A DNA stretch of 42,654 nucleotides. Origin: an uncultured Sphingomonadaceae bacterium (GTDB lineage Bacteria > Pseudomonadota > Alphaproteobacteria > Sphingomonadales > Sphingomonadaceae). The notes under the pieces are model-generated. The model saw only the letters and a list, made by a program, of their open reading frames with translations, searched no databases and was not told the DNA's origin. The position numbers were made by a program, and so were the translations under genes. Of this stretch, positions 24,632 through 33,046 are shown piece after piece. The stretch spans positions 1 to 42,654 of the forward strand of contig CANMVC010000008.1 of NCBI GenBank assembly GCA_947501325.1, read 5' to 3'. Position 1 is the stretch's first letter, and every line of letters starts with the position of its first letter.

Positions 24632-25288
24632 ATGCTCAAGCAGACATTGAGGTTTTTGAAATATATGCCAAAAAGCGTTATAGTGTTAATAGGAGCATTC
24701 GCTGTTGGGATTGTACTTGCCCTGTCATCGCTCCAATTGGATTTCCCAACTGGTTGGATCGGTGGACTGGCTCTAATCGGTTGGACTCTTTTTGCGAGGC
24801 AACGATGGGCAAAGCTGGAAGAAACAACAGGGTTAGAACCAGGAGCGCCTGAACGGACGATACGGATCTATGCTGTTGGGACAGCTCTACTATTTGGACA
24901 TTCGATAACAGCCATCACTTATCCGGATATAGATTTACATGTGGGTAGCGGAAATTACCTCGCTATAGATTCGTGGACAATGATCGCCGCGATGCTCGTT
25001 GCTAGCCTTGTTGTGAGAAGAGGCGACAAGATTCGAGACGAACGGGATGACGCGATCATTGCGCGAGGGACCAACGCAGGGTTTTTGGCACTCATCGCCA
25101 TTTTGATTCTATTTTCGTTTGTTTTAGGTTTTCTGCCGCCGAGGTTTGGCGCATCAATAACACTTTTCATGGTTGGCAACATCTTGATTGCGATCATCGT
25201 CGTATCATTATTGATAAAATACACCGTCCAACTCATCGAATATGGAAAGGATACGATTGCCAATTTTGCTATTGGTGCAGACGAATGA
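24632..25288 (+). CDS. Membrane protein, DUF2178-like
   Basis: 218 residues with about six membrane segments (VIVLIGAFAVGIVLALSSL, WIGGLALIGWTLFA, TIRIYAVGTALLFGHSIT, IDSWTMIAAMLVASLVV, FLALIAILILFSFVLGFL, LFMVGNILIAIIVVSLLI). The central GDKIRDERDDAIIARGT, with its DERD core, is the signature of DUF2178-type proteins, which are usually encoded with a small XRE regulator, as here. A later ATG at 24665 (MPKSVIVLIG) is an alternative start with a distant GAGG. Function unknown; the overlap with the next gene (ATGA) shows a tight operon. Confidence 0.72.
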   Translation: MLKQTLRFLKYMPKSVIVLIGAFAVGIVLALSSLQLDFPTGWIGGLALIGWTLFARQRWAKLEETTGLEPGAPERTIRIYAVGTALLFGHSITAITYPDIDLHVGSGNYLAIDSWTMIAAMLVASLVVRRGDKIRDERDDAIIARGTNAGFLALIAILILFSFVLGFLPPRFGASITLFMVGNILIAIIVVSLLIKYTVQLIEYGKDTIANFAIGADE

Positions 25289-25548
25289 CTGCACTCCTGA
25301 TTGGAAATAATTTGCGTCGATTTCGATTTATGCATGAAGAAATGACGCAAGCAAATCTCGCCGTAATTGTTGGCGTAACCCGCCAAACGATCGTGGCCCT
25401 CGAAACTGGGCGATATGCTCCTTCGCTTGAATTGGCCATGAAACTGGCAGCTGTATTCAGTTGTTCAGTGGATGAGATATTTTTCTGGAAAGACGCGGAA
25501 CAGTCAAAAATCACTTATCAATCGCGACCTAAAAAGGATTTTAAATGA
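25285..25548 (+). CDS. Small XRE-family regulator
   Basis: 87 residues with one Cro/C1 helix-turn-helix: NNLRRFRFMHEEMTQANLAV, VGVTRQTIVALETGRYAPSL, ELAMKLAAVFSCSVDEIFFW. This compact YozG-like type commonly accompanies DUF2178 membrane proteins. Both ends overlap the neighbours by four bases (ATGA), so its level is tied to them. It may repress its own operon; no operator stands out in the gap 24530-24631. Confidence 0.87.
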   Translation: MTALLIGNNLRRFRFMHEEMTQANLAVIVGVTRQTIVALETGRYAPSLELAMKLAAVFSCSVDEIFFWKDAEQSKITYQSRPKKDFK

Positions 25549-26456
25549 CGAAAACAATGAAGTTTATGAAGTGGATGGGGATTTCAATACTCGCGTTGAT
25601 TGTTTTGGTGGTTGGTTTTTATACATACTTGGTGATGAGCTTCGATGATCAAAACATGCCTGAAAACCATGGTAACGTGAACGTTGAACTATTCCTGGGA
25701 GAAGGCGAAAATCAGCCACTGATAGTCGGCCTTGGTGGATCGGAAGGCGGAAACGCCTGGGCCAGCGATTTTTGGAAAGGTCAACGTGACAAATTTATCT
25801 CTCAAGGATATTCCTTCTTGGCCGTTGCCTATTTTGGGGAGAAAGGCGTATCTCAGAATTTGGACAGGATAGCTTTAGATGCCGTGCACCAAGCAATCAT
25901 GGATGCTGCGAAAAATCAAAAGATAAACCAGAAATGCATTGCCCTGATTGGCGGCTCTAAGGGCGCAGAACTATCTCTGCTTTTGGCAAGTCATTATCCT
26001 GAAATCAAAACTGTAGTCGCAGTGGTGCCAGGCAACGCAGTATATCCGGCGATGACTATCGCGATGAACACTCCATCTTTCACGCTGAACGGCGAGAACT
26101 TGCCGTTTGTTCCGGTGCCATCGAGCGCCACGCTGCCGCTGATTAAAGGAGATTTGCGTGCAGTGTGGGTCGAGATGTTGAAAGACCAAAAGGCGGTGGA
26201 AAAGGCGTCAATTCCGATCGAGCATATCAACGGCCCGGTATTTTTTCTATCCGCAACCAAGGATGAAATTTGGCCATCTTCAGAAATGTCGGCATTGATG
26301 GAGCAACGCCTCAAAGAGAAAAACTTCGCTCATCATTTTGAGCATCTTGCAATCGAAGGTAGCCACGCATCGCCTCTCGATCATTTTGATAAAGTTGAAA
26401 AATTTCTGAAAGTAAATTTTCTACGAGAAAATTCCACCGGCTGTGCAAGAGCTTAA
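25545..26456 (+). CDS. Membrane-anchored acyl-CoA thioester hydrolase (BAAT C-terminal type)
   Basis: 303 residues. A single N-terminal membrane segment (MGISILALIVLVVGFYTYLV, about 11-30) is followed by an alpha/beta hydrolase domain: GLGGSEGGNAWASDFW, CIALIGGSKGAELSLLLA with the nucleophile Ser in GGSKG, FLSATKDEIWPS with the acid Asp, and EGSHASP with the His. The PVPSSATLPLIKGDLRA part is typical of BAAT/acyl-CoA hydrolase C domains. AAGGATTTT precedes the ATG, which overlaps the XRE stop. It would act at the membrane, side unknown. Confidence 0.83.
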   Translation: MTKTMKFMKWMGISILALIVLVVGFYTYLVMSFDDQNMPENHGNVNVELFLGEGENQPLIVGLGGSEGGNAWASDFWKGQRDKFISQGYSFLAVAYFGEKGVSQNLDRIALDAVHQAIMDAAKNQKINQKCIALIGGSKGAELSLLLASHYPEIKTVVAVVPGNAVYPAMTIAMNTPSFTLNGENLPFVPVPSSATLPLIKGDLRAVWVEMLKDQKAVEKASIPIEHINGPVFFLSATKDEIWPSSEMSALMEQRLKEKNFAHHFEHLAIEGSHASPLDHFDKVEKFLKVNFLRENSTGCARA

Positions 26457-26552
26457 TGAAAGGGAAGACCGGGCGGCAATATAAACCGTTATTGAATTAT
26501 CGCTGCTCGGTTTTGCTAGCGTCGGCTTGCTTGATACAACAGCCGTAACGCT

Positions 26553-26583
26553 AATGTCCGCTATGGGCGCAAAAGCGGACATT
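26553..26583. repeat. Dispersed palindrome, copy D (best preserved)
   Basis: AATGTCCGCT (26553-26562) and AGCGGACATT (26574-26583) are perfect 10-bp arms around ATGGGCGCAAA. It lies in the gap between the acyl hydrolase and methyltransferase genes and serves as the reference copy for the family. Confidence 0.85.
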
Positions 26584-26691
26584 GGAAAACAAGGCTAGAA
26601 TTGCAATATTTCGAAGAGCAGGTCGATATCGCCATCCTAATAGACATGATGGCTGTATCTGGCTAATCATACGGAAAGTGTGGAGGCTCAA

Positions 26692-27522
26692 ATGGATGTA
26701 GATCGACAGGTTGCTCATCACTATCAGCATGGAAACTTACTCAAATCCATAGAAGCTGGTCTCGGTCAGCTTGGCAAGTCATCTACAAATGTAACAATTG
26801 AAGATTTAGCCCCAGTTGACGAGTTTCATATTGGTGGAAGATCAGCGAGCAAACATTTCTTGGATCAGTTGAAGCTGGCTCAAGATATCCGCGTGTTAGA
26901 TGTCGGATGTGGTCTGGGCGGAGCAGCGCGATACGCAGCAGAAAATTACAAGGCCGATGTTACAGGCGTCGACCTCACGCCAGAGTATATTGAAGTTGGT
27001 CAGACCTTATGTGACTGGGTTAACCTTTCAACGCGAGTTGCTCTGCAAGAAGAAAATGCCCTTGCAATGACGTTTGAAAGCGAGCGCTTCGACTGCGCGT
27101 ATATGATGCATGTCGGAATGAATATAGAAGACAAGCGCGGCCTGTTCTCTGAAATACACCGCGTTCTATCGCCTGGGGCTCTTTTTGGAGTTTATGATAT
27201 TATGCAAACGAGCGCCGGTGATTTGAGTTATCCGGTACCCTGGGCAACATCCCCAACCAACAGCTGGTTGGCTAACTCTGAGGAATATAAGCAGCATCTT
27301 GAGAATTTAGGGTTTATCATTGTAAGCGAAGAAGATCGCCGCGACTTTGCGCTACATTTTTTTGAGGGTGTTCAGAGCGTCAATGCGTCAGATGGCGGCC
27401 CATCACCCTTAGGTCTCCATACTCTGATGCAACACACAACCTCTGAAAAAATTAGCAATATGATCGAAAACATTGCTGCAGGCCGGATCGCACCGCACGA
27501 AATTATTGCAAAGAAAGTTTAA
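26692..27522 (+). CDS. SAM-dependent methyltransferase (sarcosine/dimethylglycine type)
   Basis: 276 residues from ATG 26692 with GGAGG in front. The Rossmann motifs are IRVLDVGCGLGGAARYAAEN (SAM-binding GxGxG), DVTGVDLTPEYIEVGQ, and FDCAYMMHVGMNIEDKRG. FHIGGRSASKHFLDQL ahead of motif I and the HRVLSPGALFGVYDIM stretch resemble glycine/sarcosine and similar small-molecule methyltransferases. It stands alone between two copies of the dispersed palindrome; its substrate is not identifiable. Confidence 0.87.
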   Translation: MDVDRQVAHHYQHGNLLKSIEAGLGQLGKSSTNVTIEDLAPVDEFHIGGRSASKHFLDQLKLAQDIRVLDVGCGLGGAARYAAENYKADVTGVDLTPEYIEVGQTLCDWVNLSTRVALQEENALAMTFESERFDCAYMMHVGMNIEDKRGLFSEIHRVLSPGALFGVYDIMQTSAGDLSYPVPWATSPTNSWLANSEEYKQHLENLGFIIVSEEDRRDFALHFFEGVQSVNASDGGPSPLGLHTLMQHTTSEKISNMIENIAAGRIAPHEIIAKKV

Positions 27523-27582
27523 TGGTTGGTGCCTGAGGTTGCCTTCTAGCTTCTGCTTTCGGGATATAGCCGACACAACGCC

Positions 27583-27613
27583 AATGTCCGCTCTGGGCGC
27601 AAAAGCAGACATT
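27583..27613. repeat. Dispersed palindrome, copy E
   Basis: AATGTCCGCT (27583-27592) and AGCAGACATT (27604-27613, one change) with loop CTGGGCGCAAA. It lies between the convergent methyltransferase and alkaline phosphatase genes, where it could act as a two-way terminator. Confidence 0.8.
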
Positions 27614-27652
27614 AGACATTTAGATCATTGAGGTTCGGATGGGCATTGAATT

Positions 27653-29110
27653 TCATGGCAAATTCCTGTCGTGGTTTACTGTCAATCCTAGAGCTGATGT
27701 AATGATCTCAAATATTTTCGCCTGATCAATCACCCCGCGAACGTTTTCGGAGCCTGGACCTTTTGCAAATAAAGCCACATCTTCGCCACCGTGAGTTTCC
27801 CCCTCGGTGCGGTTAACAGCGGATTGCTGGCGAAAGTCTTCGTCTTTAACCTCGTCGTCCGTAAGTGCTGCGTCTCCAGCGCGCGGGTTGATTCCGTTCT
27901 GATAGCCCAGAGTTGTGTAAGGCTTTCCATCTCCGTCCAAATAAGGCAGGGTTTGAGGGTTCATGTCATCGTCGAAGGAACGCACCAGACCCAGAATAGG
28001 ATTACCAATTACCGGATAACCCGCAATTGTGAACACATGTGAATGATCTGCGGTGACCAAAATAAGCGTGTCTTCGTCATCTGTGAGTTCATCAATCGCA
28101 GCAACCATACCTGCAAGTTCCTGAGTTTCACTTAGTGCTCGAAATGCGTTTGATGCATGGTGAGCATGATCAATCCTTCCGGATTCGATCATCAAGAAAT
28201 ACCCTTTATCCCGTGCCGCCAGATTTTTTACAGCGAATGTTGCAAGTTCGGTCAATCCGGGTTCCTTCGCGTTGTCGCGGCTAGTTTCGAAGGATAGATG
28301 CGAATCTTTAAACAGTCCCAATACTTGCTGCTTTGCCTCCGGTGCCAGTGCACGAAGTTCGGCGGCGTTCTTAACAAAGACATGGCGGTCACTTTTTCCA
28401 TTCCATGCAGTGATTAAATTCTCTCCATCCTCACGCCGTCCACCATCGTCTTCTTTGGGGGTAAAACTTCGTTTTCCGCCACCTAACACAACGTCCAGTC
28501 CGTCACCTTTGTCGTACCGGACTAACTGTGCAGCAAGATCGGTGCATCCTCGAGAGCTCCCTTTTTCACCCATATCGGCGTCAGTTTCCCAATCGCGACT
28601 AAAGGCATGACCATAGACGGCAGCTGGAGTTGCATGTGTGATGCGTGCCGTTGAAACAATTCCTGTAGACATCCCAGCTATTTCTATCAAATCGGCAATC
28701 AATGTGGGCGGCTCACCCTCACCTTCGGCGCAGCCAGCAAAAAGGGCATCGGGTTGAACACTGATTTTGTTTAACTGGGTCTTTAGGCCCGTGTTCATTG
28801 CACTCGCTGTTCCGGCGGAGTCGGCGACTTGGGCGTCAAGATTATATGTTTTGACCAAAGACACATTGGGAAAATTTTCAAATGACAACACATTGTCTTC
28901 TCCGCTCATACCCTTTGATTGCCCATCAAATATACGAGCGGCTGTTATGGTTGAAATACCCATGCCATCGCCGATAATCAGAATCACGTTTTTGGCCTTG
29001 GGCGGCGGTTGAGCTACGGCAAGTTTCGGCGTTGATGCGGTTTGGCATGATGCCAGCGCGACCGAACAGAGGGCCAATGAAAACGACAGTATCACAGGTT
29101 TGAAGTTCAT
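27653..29110 (-). CDS. phoA: Alkaline phosphatase, lipoprotein form
   Basis: 485 residues. The N-terminus FKPVILSFSLALCSVALASC ends in a lipobox with Cys22, so it is probably lipid-anchored in the outer membrane or periplasm. The PhoA pattern is complete: KNVILIIGDGMGISTITAAR (first metal Asp), QVADSAGTASAMNTG with the phosphorylated Ser, ITHATPAAVYGH, FLMIESGRIDHAHH and LILVTADHSHVFTI plus a late GETHGGEDVALFAKGPG. It releases phosphate from organic monoesters. No Pho box was recognised upstream. A CPBP protease gene lies 63 bases upstream on the same strand. Confidence 0.9.
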   Translation of the reverse strand: MNFKPVILSFSLALCSVALASCQTASTPKLAVAQPPPKAKNVILIIGDGMGISTITAARIFDGQSKGMSGEDNVLSFENFPNVSLVKTYNLDAQVADSAGTASAMNTGLKTQLNKISVQPDALFAGCAEGEGEPPTLIADLIEIAGMSTGIVSTARITHATPAAVYGHAFSRDWETDADMGEKGSSRGCTDLAAQLVRYDKGDGLDVVLGGGKRSFTPKEDDGGRREDGENLITAWNGKSDRHVFVKNAAELRALAPEAKQQVLGLFKDSHLSFETSRDNAKEPGLTELATFAVKNLAARDKGYFLMIESGRIDHAHHASNAFRALSETQELAGMVAAIDELTDDEDTLILVTADHSHVFTIAGYPVIGNPILGLVRSFDDDMNPQTLPYLDGDGKPYTTLGYQNGINPRAGDAALTDDEVKDEDFRQQSAVNRTEGETHGGEDVALFAKGPGSENVRGVIDQAKIFEIITSALGLTVNHDRNLP

Positions 29111-29173
29111 AACTTAATCCCAATATTATTCATTCTGCGTGGCGATGAAAAATTCCAAAATTGAGGAAACTGT

Positions 29174-30025
29174 TCATAATCCCTCCAGCCTTGCTCTTCG
29201 CCAATAATAGATTGCAAACAGCCAGATGATAATCCCGATCATCAAGCCATATTCATTGGCCCAAAATGCTGTGGTTTCGGTTTCAATGGTAATGGGGGTA
29301 AAAATCTGTTGAACATAGACGTTATTAGCACAGTGGATCGCCACAGCAGGCCAAATGTTTCCAGATTTGAAAGTGAAGTAGGTCATTATAATCGACATAC
29401 CGACAATAATTATCGTGAAAAACGCTATGTGTCTCAACGCGTCGTTGCCCCCGTACGCAAAAATAATCGGGTAGTGCCATGCCGCCCAGATTAGGCCGCT
29501 GATGATCGCTACCCAGCCAAAGGAGTAGAGTTTTCTGAGCTCCCAAATCAAAAACCCCCTCCATCCTATTTCTTCGCCAATAATGGTGGCTGAAGCGTTC
29601 AGAACCCCGATCGTTGCAAGTAAGAAAATCATCAAGAGCATCGTGCCTTGTTGATTTGCTTCTTTCAATCCTAGCTCGTTAGCCCAACTTTCAATTGCCG
29701 GCTCGTTTAGAAAGCCGGCCAATCCCAGCGACCAAACCAGAAAATACGCCGCTGTGATGTACAAAACTGGCACAAAATAAGCTTGAAGGCCAAGCTTTCC
29801 AGTCCCCGCTTTCCAAGTGAGAACTGATAGTGAGCGCCCCTGAATTTTCCAGGTCACAAATGCAGCAACGGCGGGGCACCACATGAGTGCCCCAACATAT
29901 AGATCAGAGGGACTCAGTGCGATTATTGCAAAATGTGCGACAATACTGAGACCAATTAAAATGAGCATGAATGTAAAAATTGTACTCCACGCATCGCGGC
30001 GGCTCGATTGAGTTTCATCTGTCAT
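29174..30025 (-). CDS. CPBP-family intramembrane protease
   Basis: 283 residues with about eight membrane segments. Motif 1 is EEIGWRGFLIWEL (in IGEEIGWRGF), motif 2 is LIWAAWHYPIIF with the His, and motif 3 is AVAIHCANNVYV. This is the CAAX-like/ABI family, distinct from the copy at 13662 in sequence. It may be co-transcribed with the alkaline phosphatase. Substrate unknown. It is the last intact gene before the IS pile at 30291. Confidence 0.87.
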   Translation of the reverse strand: MTDETQSSRRDAWSTIFTFMLILIGLSIVAHFAIIALSPSDLYVGALMWCPAVAAFVTWKIQGRSLSVLTWKAGTGKLGLQAYFVPVLYITAAYFLVWSLGLAGFLNEPAIESWANELGLKEANQQGTMLLMIFLLATIGVLNASATIIGEEIGWRGFLIWELRKLYSFGWVAIISGLIWAAWHYPIIFAYGGNDALRHIAFFTIIIVGMSIIMTYFTFKSGNIWPAVAIHCANNVYVQQIFTPITIETETTAFWANEYGLMIGIIIWLFAIYYWRRARLEGL

Positions 30026-30424
30026 ATTGTTTCGTCCAATCGGAGGGGGAAATTTGAATTTCAGTTCAACACTGATGTTCGGTGGAGGCCGGATTGCTTG
30101 TAAACGAGAGGATTTTTTGACGTCCGGTTACAACAATCCTACGTGTGTTATTTGTATAATACAGGGGAGTCAATGCTGTTGACTGTGCATTATGCAATGT
30201 CTGGACGTCTGATCGTTTTTTCCGGTTGAGTGAAATCAATCTTGAGTAGATCGAAGTGGAGAGCCTGGCACTTTGCGTTCGCCTCCTTTTAATGTCCTGT
30301 GTGGATGGCTCCCTCATTGCAAGGATTATTCGAGTGACTAGACCTAGGTTAGATACGGTCCTGTGTCCGGCCTGTTGATGTGGCGCAGATTATTTATCTA
30401 GCCACTGGCCCTGATGGTTTGCGC

Positions 30425-30503
30425 GAACACAGTCCCATTCCGCTTTTCGGACTATTGATGTCCTGGACACTAGTCGGGGTGTCTGTGTTCCCGGTCTAAC
30501 CGG
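30425..30503 (-). ncRNA. Candidate bridge/seek RNA segment of the IS1111 element
   Basis: GAACACAG (30425-30432) and CTGTGTTC (30483-30490) form a perfect 8-bp stem, extended by CCC/GGG. Its loop contains TCCGCTTTTCGG (30439-30450), ATGTCC (30458-30463) and GGACACTAG (30465-30473). The element's actual flanks are AATGTCC and TCCGCTGTCGGG, and the palindrome's right side ends GGACACTAG. A second hairpin CCGG-TCTAA-CCGG (30491-30503) follows. IS1111 elements are known to carry such a target-matching RNA in the end downstream of the transposase. Exact RNA ends are not determinable. Confidence 0.5.
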
Positions 30504-30575
30504 TGTGCCATCACTCTCATCGTCCTTGTAAACTGATTGCTCTACCTCCTTTGTTTTGTCGGTCGTTATTGTCGT

Positions 30576-31598
30576 CAGGTTATTGCTCTGGGCGTGAACG
30601 GTTCGTTCTTTGTAAGAACAGCCCAGATAATGCGTGCTGTCTTGTTCGCCATGGCAACGGTAGCAAGCCGGACAGGCTTGCGCTCAAGTATCGAGGCTGT
30701 TCCAAGGATCAACGCGATCAGGGTGCGTGCGGGCTGCTCTGACCCGTGATTACATCCCTACGACCAGTAGCTTGCGCAAGTACCGATCACCCATGCGCGA
30801 TATCTTGCCAAGTCGCTCTTTACCGCCGCTGGACTTATTGAGCGGTGTCAGTCCTATCCAGGCGGCAAAGTCCCGTCCGCTCCTGAACTGGTGACCGCTT
30901 CCGATTGTGGCAACAATGGCCGAGGCATTGACCGGCCCGATGCCCGGGATAGTTTGCAACAACTTGATGCGATTATCACTCTTGGCAGCAGCGGCGATGG
31001 CCTGGTCCATTTTAATAACACGGGCATGGATGAACAGCAGCTGCTCGCACAACGAGCTTATGACCTCTTTGGCGACACCGGGTATATCCCGATCTTCACC
31101 TGCATCCATATCTCTGGCGAAGCTGCGGATAGCTTCGAGACTTTTGCCTATGGTGATACCAAACTCACCGATTAGGCCCCGTATCGTGTTGGAGAGCTGT
31201 GTTCGCTGCCCCACCATCATCTCCCTTGCCCGGTGTTGGCACAATATGGCCTGCTGATCGACGGACTTCATCTCGACAAAACGCATTGTCGGACGGGTGA
31301 CAGCCTCGCATATGGCTTCGGCATCTGCTGCATCTGATTTACCGCGTTTGACATAGGGCTTCACATAAGCAGGTGGCATCAGCTTCACACTATGTCCCAG
31401 CCCCGTTAACTCGCGTGCCCAGTAATGAGCGCTACTGCATGCTTCCATGCCAACCAGACACGGCTCCAGCTTTGCAAAGAAAGCTAGTATCTGCGCTCGC
31501 CGCAACGGCTTGTTAAAGGCGACACTTGCGTCTTCCCTAACGCCGTGGACTTGAAAAATGTTCTTGGCCAGATCAAGGCCGATTGTGGTAATATGCAT
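30576..31598 (-). pseudogene. IS110-family transposase, broken by a stop and a frameshift
   Basis: The first 282 codons (MHITTIGLDLAKNIFQVHGV to RYLRKLLVVGM) are intact, with the DEDD residues in GLDLAK, GMEACSS and KSDAADAEAI and the C-terminal TIPGIGPVNASAIVA. A TAA at 30750-30752 ends it. Beyond, SRVRAARTHPDRVDPW continues in frame, then a one-base insertion, then GTASILERKPVRLATVAMAN in another frame to 30576. Two lesions mean this copy cannot move itself unless a shorter product is active, which is unlikely as the catalytic Ser region is lost in part. Confidence 0.85.
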
Positions 31599-31695
31599 AT
31601 GGGTGGCTCCTTGTGTTCGCAGTTTACGATAACAACTGCATTATGGCGCATTGCGACGCCGAGATCAGGAGCCATCCACACCATCCGCTGTCGGG

Positions 31696-32926
31696 TGCGA
31701 TTTCAACTGGTGGACGCAACACTTTAATCTTTAGATTTGAAGATGGAGTGTTGGATATGAAGCAGAGACGACGGATATATTTTAGCGATGCGCAGAAGCA
31801 GGAGATATGGGATCGCTGGCAGCGCGGGGAATCGATGAGTTCGATTGGTCGGGGTTTTGATCGGGATTCATCTTCGATCTATCCGTTGCTCTCTTTCGCG
31901 TGGGCGGCATTCGCCCACCGACGCGCAGGCGGTCGAGATTGGCGCTTACTCTTGCTGAGCGCGAAGAGATTTCAAGAGGCCTGACTGCCTGTCTGTCGAT
32001 GCGATCCATAGCTCGGCGGCTTGAGCGTTCACCCTCGACCATCAGCCGTGAGGTCAAGCGCAATGGCGGGTCCAGTCACTACCGGGCTGCCAGTTCTGAT
32101 CAATCGGCATGGGATCGTTCAAGGCGGCCCAAGCTATGCAAGCTCGCTTGCAATTCCTCTTTGTGCCAAACAGTAGCAGGCAAGCTACAGCGTCACTGGT
32201 CACCAGAACAGATCGCTGGCTGGCTCAAGCTAGAATATCCAGGAGAAGAGCATAATCAGGTGTCACACGAAACGATCTACAAAAGCCTGTATGTGCAGGC
32301 ACGCGGTGTCTTGAAGAAAGAGCTGCTCGCGCATCTGAGAGCCAAACGCACGATCCGGCGTTCCCGCCATGCCAGCTTGAAACGGGACGGTGTGGGCCAG
32401 ATCAAGGATGCCGTGTCGATCAGTGAGCGACCTGCGTGCGTGGAAGACCGGGCAGTTCCGGGCCACTGGGAAGGTGATCTGATCGCTGGATCAAACGGTA
32501 GCTATATTGCAACACTGGTGGAGCGCCACACCCGTTACGTGATGCTGGCAAAGGTGGCAAACAAGGATACAAGCAGCGTCGTCTCCGCGCTCATCAAACA
32601 GTCCCGCAAGCTGCCAAGTGAACTCTATAAATCCCTGACATGGGACAGGGGCAAGGAACTTGCCGATCACAAACGCTTCAAGCTAGCGACCAATGCAGAT
32701 GTTTACTTCTGTGATCCGCACAGTCCATGGCAGCGCGGCTCTAACGAAAATACCAACAGACTGCGGCGGCAATACTTCCCAAAAGGCACCGATCTATCAG
32801 TCCATAGCCAGGCCAAACTTAATGCGGTAGCAAGGGAACTTAACGAGCGTCCCAGAAAGACCCTCAGTTATGAAACGCCTGCCGAGCGGTTCGGGGCATG
32901 TGTTGCGTCCACCGGTTGAAATCGCA
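31696..32926 (+). mobile_element. IS30-family element (1231 bp)
   Basis: 27-bp terminal inverted repeats at 31696-31722 and 32900-32926 (both begin TGCGATTTCAAC, one mismatch: T or C at base 13) frame a transposase gene. The flanks TCGGG and CGCAAAAGCGGACACTAG rejoin to the loop and right arm of the dispersed palindrome. No direct target repeat of more than two bases is seen. Confidence 0.88.
31757..32919 (+). pseudogene. IS30-family transposase with frameshift
   Basis: The N-terminal helix-turn-helix part starts MKQRRRIYFSDAQKQEIWDR and breaks after SSIYPLLS near 31895. The rest continues one frame back as GGIRPPTRRRSRLALTLAER to the stop at 32919, including RSIARRLERSPSTISREVKR and the DDE residues in GHWEGDLIAG, LTWDRGKEL and GSNENTNRL. 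The shift lies in CTCTCTTTC. It may be a mutation or a programmed -1 shift, but there is no clear slippery heptamer, so a mutation is favoured. Confidence 0.8.
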
Positions 32927-33046
32927 CGCAAAAGCGGACACTAGCTTATTCAATCTATCTAACAGAAATCTGAAAGTGCTTTTAGAAACAATGCTGTTCA
33001 GGGTGTGCTGATGTGATATCGCTGCGACCAGAGTTTTTAGGGAATT

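Larger units (their letters stand above)
30298..31683 (-). mobile_element. IS1111-type IS110-family element (about 1.39 kb)
   Basis: Bounded by subterminal inverted repeats TGTGTGGATGGCTCC (30298-30312) and GGAGCCATCCACACC (31668-31682). It holds a broken IS110-type transposase gene and a long non-coding downstream end (30313-30575). TCC occurs at both junctions. Outside, AATGTCC on the left and GCTGTCGGG on the right rejoin into an arm and loop of the dispersed palindrome, so the insertion point is read directly. Confidence 0.8.

Noticed and set aside
30066-30317. 83-codon minus-strand frame before the IS1111 element
   Set aside because: No ribosome-binding site and no recognisable content, and it runs across the IS boundary at 30298.
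30750-30752. Programmed read-through at the TAA in the IS110 transposase
   Set aside because: A second lesion (one-base insertion) lies downstream, so read-through alone would not give a full protein; decay is simpler.
9754-32926. Active IS30 composite transposon
   Set aside because: The left end is only 33 bases with no transposase, the right copy's transposase is frameshifted, and no target duplication can be seen. I keep only the observation that the ends face outward.
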